The translations under genes and the position numbers were made by a program. Shown piece after piece: positions 1 to 6,416 of a stretch of DNA of 25,564 nucleotides (positions are counted from its first letter, which is position 1; every line of letters begins with the position of its first letter). Source of the DNA: Bacillota bacterium (GTDB lineage: Bacteria; Bacillota; Clostridia; Tissierellales; Sedimentibacteraceae); NCBI GenBank assembly GCA_023416855.1, contig JAEZGU010000205.1, positions 1 through 25,564 on the forward strand, written 5' to 3'. Under the pieces are notes generated by a model. It saw nothing but the letters and a program-made list of their open reading frames with translations, searched no databases and was not told the DNA's origin.

Positions 1-493
1 GCATTATTTTTGATTAATAATTTATTACTCTATATAAAATATAATATAAAAATCCAAAAGAAGAATAAAGCTATTATATTTTGACATAATAATTAAATAT
101 TTTTTTATTTTTTTGTAATAGTAGAACAGTTAACAAACTTTTTACATTTTTTTGTAGTATTATTTTGTTTGTTTTTGTTTAAAATATAATGTCTGTAAAA
201 TAAATACAATTTACTTCAAATATAAAAGATATATAATTTTGCTTTTCGACAAAATGTGCGCAAGTTTCAAAGATTTATTGTTTAATCAAATAATTTGTAG
301 TAAGAGCTTGCAAAAGTGCAAAATAAGTGTTGTAAGTTTTTGTATTTGTTATAAAATTCACTTTGACTTAAATATCTGTAACATTTAAAAATGAGAGCAC
401 TCTATTTGAAGAGTGTACCATTCATTCAAAATTAAATGTTTCAAAACGTTACGTTATAACGGATATTTGTTAACTTTTCTTCACTATAATGCG
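1..493. other. AT-rich gene-free region upstream of the first symporter
   Basis: I find no credible coding region in this stretch. It is extremely AT-rich with several T-runs. The only structures I can point to are a weak hairpin near 400-418 (CACTC/GAGTG arms) and a perfect 10-bp palindrome CGTTATAACG at 452-461. That palindrome belongs to the same CGTTATA family of motifs that recurs in the leaders of both downstream symporter genes. The far left may hold the end of an intergenic region belonging to an unseen neighbour. Confidence 0.5.
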
Positions 494-523
494 TTGTAAA
501 CGATATTTTCATAGTGCTATAAT
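494..523 (+). promoter_or_regulatory. Sigma-A-type promoter of the first symporter
   Basis: TTGTAA (494-499) and TATAAT (518-523) are separated by 18 bp. The block from the -10 through the following 50 bases is repeated, with small changes, upstream of the second symporter gene, which supports its being functional. Transcription would start near 530 and leave a leader of about 75 nt. Confidence 0.6.
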
Positions 524-556
524 GAGAAAGCGTTGTATATCGTAATAACATATTTA

Positions 557-572
557 ATGCGTTATAGCGCAT
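557..572. promoter_or_regulatory. Near-perfect palindrome in the first symporter leader
   Basis: ATGCGTTATAGCGCAT is a 16-bp palindrome with one mismatched pair. It lies downstream of the predicted start of transcription and 35 bp before the start codon. It has a counterpart at 2126-2141 in which both arms changed together (ATGCG/CGCAT to ATACG/CGTAT). This could be a repressor operator or an RNA hairpin. Regulator unknown. Confidence 0.5.
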
Positions 573-607
573 AGAGAAATTATTTTTTTATTATAAGGAG
601 GAACATA

Positions 608-1954
608 ATGGAACAAATTATGGCATTAAACGGTTTTATTAATGGTATCGTATGGGGACCACCGATACTTATATTAATAGTAGGAACTGGACTATTTTTA
701 TCAATTAAAACAGGATTTTTCTCAATTACTAAATTAGGATATATCCTAAAAAACACTTTAGCAAAAATGTTTGACAAATCCACTCAAGGAGAAGGAGAAG
801 TAACAGCATTCCAAGCAGTTGCTACAGCACTTGCAGCAACAGTTGGAACAGGTAACATCGCCGGTGTTGCAACAGCAATAGCTCTTGGTGGACCTGGAGC
901 AATATTCTGGATGTGGTTAGCAGCAATATTTGGTATGACTACTAAATTTGCAGAAGTTGTTCTTGCAGTTAACTTTAGAGAAAAAACAGAAGACGGTCGT
1001 TTCGTAGGTGGACCAATGTACTATATTACTAAAGGTCTTAACATGAAATGGCTTGCAGTATTATTTGCTATATTTGGTGCATTAGCAGCATTTGGTATTG
1101 GTAACATGGTTCAATCAAACTCTGTTGCAGCTGCATTAGAAACATCATTTGGCGTTAATCCATGGATGACAGGCGTAGTATTAGCAGTAATTACTGCATT
1201 GGTTATAGTAGGCGGAATTAAAAGAATTGGTGCCTTTACTGAAAAATTAGTACCTGCAATGGCAGCTATATATATTATAGGTGGATTAGCAATAGTGTTA
1301 ATGAACGCTGCTAAAATACCTGCAGCTATTGGATTAATATTCTCAAGTGCTTTCACAGGTCATGCTGCTATAGGTGGATTTGCAGGTGCTACATTGATGC
1401 AAGCAATCAGATTCGGTGTTGCTCGTGGAGTATTCACTAACGAAGCCGGTTTAGGTAGTTCTCCAATAGCGCACGCCGCAGCAACAACTGATCACCCTGT
1501 TCGTCAAGGATTATGGGCTGTTTTCGAAGTATTTGCTGATACTTTAGTTATTTGTACAATTACTGCTTTAGCAATAGTTACTTCAGGTGTTTGGGAAGGC
1601 GGATTGTCAGGTGCCGCACTTACAACAGCTGCATTTGATGCTTCAATACCAGGTGGTGGATATATAGTTTCAATTGGTATCATATTATTTGCATTCTCAA
1701 CTATAGTTGGATGGGAATATTATGGTGAAAGATGTGCAGAGTACTTATTCGGACCAAAAGCCAATATGATTTACAGAATTTTATGGGTACCATTTGTAGT
1801 AATAGGTGCTATCGGTGGTCTTGAGTTTGTTTGGGACTTAGCTGATACATTAAATGGTTTAATGGCAATACCAAACTTAATAGGTGTTATATTATTAAGT
1901 GGAACCGTATTTAAATTAACTAAAGAATTCTTCTCTAAAGAAAAAACAAACTAA
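608..1954 (+). CDS. Alanine/glycine:cation symporter (AGCS family)
   Basis: A 448-residue integral membrane protein that should import alanine or glycine with Na+ (AgcS/AlsT/DagA family). Length and hydrophobic pattern fit the roughly 11-helix family. Family hallmarks are visible: the N-terminal NGIVWGPP segment, the glycine-rich GTGNIAGVATAIALGGPGA stretch near residue 80, the GGPMYYI motif, GVARGVFTNEAGLGS near residue 277, and WEYYGERCAEYLFG in the C-terminal third. The ATG at 608 has AAGGAGGA at 595-602. It has its own promoter and terminator, so it is monocistronic. A second copy lies immediately downstream and is close to 90% identical by eye. Substrate (Ala, Gly or D-Ala) cannot be fixed from sequence alone. 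Confidence 0.95.
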   Translation: MEQIMALNGFINGIVWGPPILILIVGTGLFLSIKTGFFSITKLGYILKNTLAKMFDKSTQGEGEVTAFQAVATALAATVGTGNIAGVATAIALGGPGAIFWMWLAAIFGMTTKFAEVVLAVNFREKTEDGRFVGGPMYYITKGLNMKWLAVLFAIFGALAAFGIGNMVQSNSVAAALETSFGVNPWMTGVVLAVITALVIVGGIKRIGAFTEKLVPAMAAIYIIGGLAIVLMNAAKIPAAIGLIFSSAFTGHAAIGGFAGATLMQAIRFGVARGVFTNEAGLGSSPIAHAAATTDHPVRQGLWAVFEVFADTLVICTITALAIVTSGVWEGGLSGAALTTAAFDASIPGGGYIVSIGIILFAFSTIVGWEYYGERCAEYLFGPKANMIYRILWVPFVVIGAIGGLEFVWDLADTLNGLMAIPNLIGVILLSGTVFKLTKEFFSKEKTN

Positions 1955-1972
1955 ACAATAGTAAATCATAAT

Positions 1973-2003
1973 AAAAGGTGTGCATTAAATGCATACCTTT
2001 TTT
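1973..2003 (+). terminator. Rho-independent terminator after the first symporter
   Basis: AAAAGGTGTGCAT pairs with ATGCATACCTTTT across a three-base loop, with one G-U pair, followed by a T-run. It lies 18 bp after the stop codon. Confidence 0.85.
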
Positions 2004-2063
2004 GTTATTTCATAATTGTTAATTTTTTCTTTAAATTATTAAAAATTCTTCATTATTAGCATA

Positions 2064-2092
2064 TTGTCAAAACGTTTTCGTAATGCTATAAT
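2064..2092 (+). promoter_or_regulatory. Sigma-A-type promoter of the second symporter copy
   Basis: TTGTCA (2064-2069), a 17-bp spacer, then TATAAT (2087-2092). It is a better -35 than that of the first copy. The GCTATAATGAGAAA block matches the first promoter exactly. Confidence 0.7.
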
Positions 2093-2125
2093 GAGAAAAC
2101 GTTATACATCGTAATAACATTTTTT

Positions 2126-2141
2126 ATACGTTATAGCGTAT
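2126..2141. promoter_or_regulatory. Covarying palindrome in the second symporter leader
   Basis: ATACGTTATAGCGTAT is the counterpart of 557-572. The central GTTATAGC is unchanged while the outer G-C pair became A-T on both sides, so symmetry is preserved. This implies selection on the dyad as DNA operator or RNA stem. Confidence 0.5.
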
Positions 2142-2181
2142 TTTTTTGAAATAATAACTTATTTTTTAAAGGAGGATTTAA

Positions 2182-3534
2182 ATGGAAGCAATTATGAAAC
2201 TCAACAGCACTATTAATGGTATTGTATGGGGACCCCCAATACTATTTTTAGTAATCGGAACTGGACTATTATTATCATTTAAGACAGGATTCTTCTCAAT
2301 AACTAAATTAGGATATATCCTAAAAAACACTCTTCTTAAAATGTTTGCTAAAGATGACAAGGGTGAAGGCGAAGTAACAGCATTCCAAGCGGTTGCTACA
2401 GCTCTTGCAGCTACAGTTGGAACTGGTAACATTGCTGGTGTTGGTACAGCAATCGCTCTTGGAGGACCTGGAGCAGTATTCTGGATGTGGTTTGCAGCAG
2501 TACTTGGTATGACTACAAAGTATGCGGAAGTTGTTCTTGCAGTTAACTTCAGAGAAAAAACTGAAGATGGACGTTTCGTAGGTGGTCCAATGTACTATAT
2601 AACTAATGGGTTAGGATGGAAATGGCTTGCAATATTATTTGCTGTATTTGGTGCTTTTGCAGCATTTGGTATTGGTAACATGGTTCAATCAAACTCTGTT
2701 GCAGCTGCATTACAATCATCATTTGGTCTTAATCCTTGGATTACTGGTGTAGTATTAGCTGTAATAACTGCATTAGTAATAGTTGGTGGTATAAAAAGAA
2801 TCGGTGCTTTCACTGAAAAATTAGTTCCTTTCATGGCAGCTATTTATATCATCGGTGGATTAGCAATAATATTAATGAACGCAGCTAAAATTCCTGCAGC
2901 TCTTGGATTAATAGTATCAAGCGCATTCACAGGTAAAGCAGCAGTTGGTGGATTTGCTGGTGCTACATTAGCTAAAGCTCTTAGATACGGGGTTGCTCGT
3001 GGAGTATTTACAAACGAAGCTGGTTTAGGTTCTGCTCCTATAGCTCATGCTGCAGCAACTACAGATCATCCAGTTCGTCAAGGACTTTGGTGAGTATTCG
3101 AAGTATTTGCAGATACATTAGTTATTTGCTCTATAACAGCATTAGCAATAGTTACATCTGGTGTTTGGGAAAGTGGTTTGTCAGGTGCGGCACTTACAAC
3201 AGAAGCATTTAACACATCTTTACCAGGTGGCGGATATATAGTTGCAATCGGTATCGTATTGTTTGCATTCTCAACTATAGTTGGATGGGAATACTATGGT
3301 GAAAGATGTGCTGAATACTTATTCGGACCTAAAGTTAACATGATTTATAGAATTTTATGGGTACCTTTTGTAGTAATTGGTGCTATCGGTGGTCTTGAAT
3401 TTGTTTGGGACTTAGCTGATACAATGAACGGATTAATGGCAATTCCTAACTTAATAGGTGTTGTTGCATTAAGCGGAACAGTATTCAAGCTTACAAAAGA
3501 ATTCTTTGCTAAAGAAAAAGAAGACGCAAAATAA
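2182..3534 (+). pseudogene. Second AGCS symporter copy with an in-frame TGA
   Basis: A tandem paralogue of the gene at 608-1954, starting at ATG 2182 with AAAGGAGG upstream. Reading is open for 303 codons (...HPVRQGLW), then TGA at 3091-3093 replaces the Ala codon of copy 1. Homologues usually have Gly or Ala there, and GGA to TGA is a single change. The same frame then continues without another defect (VFEVFADTLVIC...) to TAA at 3532-3534, for a total of 450 codons. Promoter, ribosome site and terminator are all intact, so the lesion looks recent, or could be a base-call error. The truncated product would lack roughly the last third of the membrane helices and is unlikely to transport. Selenocysteine readthrough is unlikely (no Cys in homologues at this site, no good SECIS). 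Confidence 0.8.
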
Positions 3535-3560
3535 CAACAACTTACTTCATAATATAATAT

Positions 3561-3601
3561 AAAAAATAAGAGGTCCAAGACGGAGGACTTCTTATTTTTT
3601 T
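3561..3601. terminator. Bidirectional terminator between convergent genes
   Basis: AATAAGAGGTCC pairs with GGACTTCTTATT (one G-U) around a short loop. There is an A-run on the left and a T-run on the right, so it can end both the symporter transcript (+) and the SLH gene transcript (-). Confidence 0.85.
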
Positions 3602-3608
3602 CTATAAT

Positions 3609-5240
3609 TTATCTATTTATCACTATTTTAATTAAACCATCATAAGCTTTATCTTTAATAGTAGTATCCTCATCAAAAGCAGTATAACTTATATCCACTG
3701 TACCTCTTTCTTCAAAAATATATTTTATATCTTCAATTTCATCAATATTGTATTTTAAGCCCTTTGATACAGCTTTGTAATCATTATCTTCATATTTTAT
3801 CAATAATTGCCCCTTGCTAGGCAAAGTAAATTTTACATAATCTATTTTATTGTATATTTCTCTACCAATAGATTCATATAACTCTTCTACAAAGTCAATT
3901 ACAATAGATTCATCACGCAATCTCTTTTCAAGCAAAATTGTTTTTATTTCTTGAACTGACTCAATAGTAACTATAACTTTACCATCATAATCCTTAGTTC
4001 CATCATATGCTACATAGTTAATTGTTACTTCTCCTGTATAATCCTGATATGGCACAAAATAAACATATCTCAAATCTGAACGGGAAATTTCTTCATTCTT
4101 TACTATCTTCTCATCTTCTGAAAGTTTTCCATCCTTATTGTTATCAAAATATAGAGTGCCAACTTTTGAATCTAACAAGGTAAAAGTTACTTCATCAATA
4201 TTACTTTCAAAATTTTTATAATCGAACTTTAAATTATTGTTTTCTTTAACTTTATATTTTATGTCCTTAAGTTCTTCACCTTTTTGTACAGATATAATAA
4301 TTATACCGTTATATACTTTATCATCATAATATGCCTTATATTTGATGTTCACTTTTCCATCAAAACCATGTTTTGGTTTAAATGAAATTTTAGAGATTCT
4401 TAATTCATCATCTAAATCATCATCTGTAATATAGTATTTTTCACTTTCTGATATTAGAGTGTTTCTTCTGCTGTTTTCGCTATAGTTATAATATAATACT
4501 CCATCATCTTCATCAGGTAATGATGTAAATTTAATATATTCTATATCATCACTTAATGCTCTTTCAAACATTTTATCAGTGAAATTAAATATTTCATCAT
4601 CAAACATTTTAAATGCTATGTCATCCATATTATAATCTTCATCTTCCTCGACTTCTAAATCACTTAGGATTAAAAATAACATCCAAAACACATCACGTCT
4701 TTTAGCAAAATCATTTAAATCTCCTTTGTAAATTTCTTCTAATTCGTCAATCTTTTCAGAATTAAATTCAATATCAAGGATATCACCTGCGCGTTCTATT
4801 AGCCAAATTGCTTCTTGATTTGTCACAGGTGTATTAGGCTTAAAATATTTCCCATCACCTTTAGCAATTCCTAACTTCTTAGCTATGCTAATATGACCAT
4901 AAAAATAATCTTTATAATCAACATCCTCAAAAATCTTTAAATAGTTCTTACTTAATTTTTCAACATTATAATCGTCTGCATCAATTACTCCATATCGATC
5001 TAACATTCTTACAATCATAACTATTACATCACCACGTTTTACATTGCCACTTAATCCATAATCACCATTACCGTATCCTTTTACTATTTCTTTTTGTATT
5101 AAGGATTTTAACGCACCCTCATAATTCTTGACTTTCTTATCAATTTTGTTATGTTTTGGCGTTGCAAATACTACTGTTGTAAAAATCATGCTAAATGCAA
5201 TTACCAAAGCCAAAATTCTAATAATGTGTTTGTTCCTCAT
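3609..5240 (-). CDS. SLH-domain surface protein with three cadherin-like repeats
   Basis: A 543-residue exported protein. I chose the ATG at 5240 because GGAGGG lies 7 nt before it; an ATG at 5255 overlaps that ribosome site. Residues 1-26 are a signal peptide ending VFA. Residues about 35-95 and 100-160 look like S-layer homology domains (GYGNGDYGLSGNVKRGD; FEDV...DGKYFKPNTPVTNQEA), which bind pyruvylated secondary cell-wall polymer. Three later repeats of about 100 residues share the pattern 'I.YVKFTLPSKGTLYY...ISF.P..GY.G.V.I.Y.AYD...Y.G.I.I.I' (about 233-320, 345-428, 465-543). The second contains an EF-hand-like loop, DNNKDGKLSEDE (366-377), suggesting Ca2+ binding. Function beyond wall anchoring is unknown. 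It is transcribed divergently from the coat protein gene. Confidence 0.85.
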   Translation of the reverse strand: MRNKHIIRILALVIAFSMIFTTVVFATPKHNKIDKKVKNYEGALKSLIQKEIVKGYGNGDYGLSGNVKRGDVIVMIVRMLDRYGVIDADDYNVEKLSKNYLKIFEDVDYKDYFYGHISIAKKLGIAKGDGKYFKPNTPVTNQEAIWLIERAGDILDIEFNSEKIDELEEIYKGDLNDFAKRRDVFWMLFLILSDLEVEEDEDYNMDDIAFKMFDDEIFNFTDKMFERALSDDIEYIKFTSLPDEDDGVLYYNYSENSRRNTLISESEKYYITDDDLDDELRISKISFKPKHGFDGKVNIKYKAYYDDKVYNGIIIISVQKGEELKDIKYKVKENNNLKFDYKNFESNIDEVTFTLLDSKVGTLYFDNNKDGKLSEDEKIVKNEEISRSDLRYVYFVPYQDYTGEVTINYVAYDGTKDYDGKVIVTIESVQEIKTILLEKRLRDESIVIDFVEELYESIGREIYNKIDYVKFTLPSKGQLLIKYEDNDYKAVSKGLKYNIDEIEDIKYIFEERGTVDISYTAFDEDTTIKDKAYDGLIKIVINR

Positions 5241-5430
5241 AAAATTACCCTCCATTTATTATATTATGTCGTATCCTTGTTCTTCTGCGATACATAATAT
5301 GTTTCGATATATTACATTTTGTTTTGGGGGTATGTTCAAAATTTATAAAAATAATTTTGTAAAAAATATAAAATTAATTTATCAGGATATATTTGAGTAA
5401 TTTGAAAATAATAATATCGGAGGTGTTCAT

Positions 5431-5991
5431 ATGAATTTTACTAATAAAGAAAGAACTCTTTTAGAAGATCAAAAGAATCATGAAAAAATATGTATTCAAA
5501 AGTATTCTAATTATGCAAGCTTAGCATCATGTCAAGAGCTTAAAAACATTTTTAAACAGAATGGTCAAATCGAACAACAGCATTATAATACCATCGATCA
5601 GCTGTTAAAAGGACAAATGCCGCAAATGCAACAATCAAGCGGTGGTCAAAGTGGAAGTAGTGGTCAAAGTGGAAGTAGTGGTCAAAGCGGAAACAGTGGT
5701 TCTCAAATGGGTGGTTCTCAAATGTCAATGCAAAGCTCAACACAAACGCAATCTCAAACAGCATTTATGCCACAAGGCCAATCTACAGGATACAATACAT
5801 CCGATAAAGATCTGTGTACAGATATGTTAATGACTGAAAAATATGTATCCGGAGCATACAATACTGCTATTTTTGAATTTAGAGACCCTCAAGTTCGAAA
5901 CATTTTGAACCATATTCAAAAAGAAGAACAACAACATGGCGAGGCTATATATAAATATATGGAAAGTAAAGGCATGTATCAAGTTCAATAA
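5431..5991 (+). CDS. Coat F-type spore coat protein (ferritin-like)
   Basis: 186 residues, with ATG at 5431 preceded by GGAGGT (5419-5424). The N-terminal helix pair (residues 5-62: TLLEDQKNHEKICIQKYSNYAS..., ...IEQQHYNTIDQLL) and the C-terminal pair (about 125-183: DKDLCTDMLMTEKYVSGAYNTAIFEF, ...IQKEEQQHGEAIYKYM) are the two halves of a Coat F/ferritin-like bundle. They are separated by a low-complexity Gly/Ser/Gln linker (about 63-120) built from tandem repeats. E/H residues occur at ferritin-like places, but I cannot claim a metal site. Such proteins are made in the mother cell and deposited on spores. I found no convincing SigE/SigK promoter by eye. It is monocistronic, with a strong terminator after it. 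Confidence 0.85.
   Translation: MNFTNKERTLLEDQKNHEKICIQKYSNYASLASCQELKNIFKQNGQIEQQHYNTIDQLLKGQMPQMQQSSGGQSGSSGQSGSSGQSGNSGSQMGGSQMSMQSSTQTQSQTAFMPQGQSTGYNTSDKDLCTDMLMTEKYVSGAYNTAIFEFRDPQVRNILNHIQKEEQQHGEAIYKYMESKGMYQVQ
5644..5724 (+). repeat. Tandem coding repeats in the coat protein linker
   Basis: Three 18-bp units starting GGTCAAAG (5644-5661, 5662-5679, 5680-5697) encode GQSGSS, GQSGSS, GQSGNS. The first two are identical. They are followed by two 12-bp copies of GGTTCTCAAATG at 5698-5709 and 5713-5724 (GSQM). Copy number is likely to vary by slippage between strains. Confidence 0.9.
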
Positions 5992-5993
5992 AA

Positions 5994-6037
5994 TAAAAGT
6001 GGCAATGTCTAAATGGCATTGCCACTTTTATTTCTTT
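5994..6037 (+). terminator. Rho-independent terminator of the coat protein gene
   Basis: TAAAAGTGGCAATG (5994-6007) pairs perfectly with CATTGCCACTTTTA (6017-6030) across a 9-base loop, followed by T-rich sequence. It begins 3 bp after the stop codon. Confidence 0.9.
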
Positions 6038-6101
6038 TCTGTCAAATATACTCCCCCTTAAATATTCATATTTTATTATTCTATATGAATTACAACATTA
6101 A

Positions 6102-6155
6102 TTGAATATTAAAAAAATACTTAAATATATATTTAAGTATTTTTTTAATATTCAA
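6102..6155. terminator. Perfect 54-bp palindrome, terminator of tatA
   Basis: The 27 bases 6102-6128 are the exact reverse complement of 6129-6155. The sequence contains A7 and T7 runs and almost no G or C. It overlaps the TGA stop of tatA (minus, 6152-6154), so it should end the tatA transcript. It would also catch readthrough from the coat protein gene. Confidence 0.8.
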
Positions 6156-6343
6156 CCTTTGTTTTCTTCATCTTCATTTAAATCTACTTTGATATCTTCT
6201 GATACCTTATTTGCATGCTTCTTAAAGTTTCCAAAAGCATCACCTAATGACTTACCTATTTCAGGTAGTTTAGCAGGACCAAAGATAATCAATGCAATGG
6301 CTAAAATTAATATTAGCTCCATAGGACCAATTCTTCCAAACAT
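6152..6343 (-). CDS. tatA: Sec-independent translocase subunit TatA
   Basis: A 63-residue TatA/TatB-family protein that forms the pore-like assembly of the twin-arginine export system. It shows the family signature: a short N-terminal membrane helix (ELILILAIALIIFGPAKLPE, residues 9-28) with the FGPAKLPEIGKSLG hinge, then an amphipathic helix (GDAFGNFKKHANKV) and a short acidic tail. The ATG at 6343 has GGAGG about 7 nt upstream. It lies 73 bp downstream of a gene for a Tat-signal lipoprotein on the same strand, separated by a modest hairpin. That suggests a dedicated or co-expressed export component. No tatC is in the window. The stop is TGA and lies inside the terminator palindrome. Confidence 0.93.
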   Translation of the reverse strand: MFGRIGPMELILILAIALIIFGPAKLPEIGKSLGDAFGNFKKHANKVSEDIKVDLNEDEENKG

Positions 6344-6388
6344 ACTTTACCTCCGTTTATTATAAATTTAACAACAACTTATTACTAA

Positions 6389-6414
6389 ATAAACGAGGAT
6401 TGCTCCCCGTTTAT
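6389..6414 (-). terminator. Hairpin between selenoprotein gene and tatA
   Basis: On the minus strand ATAAACGGGGA pairs with TCCTCGTTTAT (one G-U pair) around a 4-base loop. The following bases (TTAGTAAT) are only weakly T-rich. It may be an attenuating terminator or an RNA-processing/stability element that lets some transcription reach tatA. Confidence 0.5.
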
Positions 6415-6416
6415 AT

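Noticed and set aside
1111..1356. Antisense frames opposite the symporter genes and other long genes
   Set aside because: These are shadow frames without ribosome sites or recognisable domains; the opposite strand is clearly coding.
3091..3093. The TGA in the second symporter read as selenocysteine
   Set aside because: The aligned residue is Ala or Gly, never Cys that I know of, and the only nearby hairpin (GTAT/ATAC, 4 bp) is weak and too close to the TGA.
5642..5830. Val/Lys-rich frame overlapping the coat protein repeats
   Set aside because: It is a shifted reading of the GGTCAAAGT repeats and has no ribosome site.
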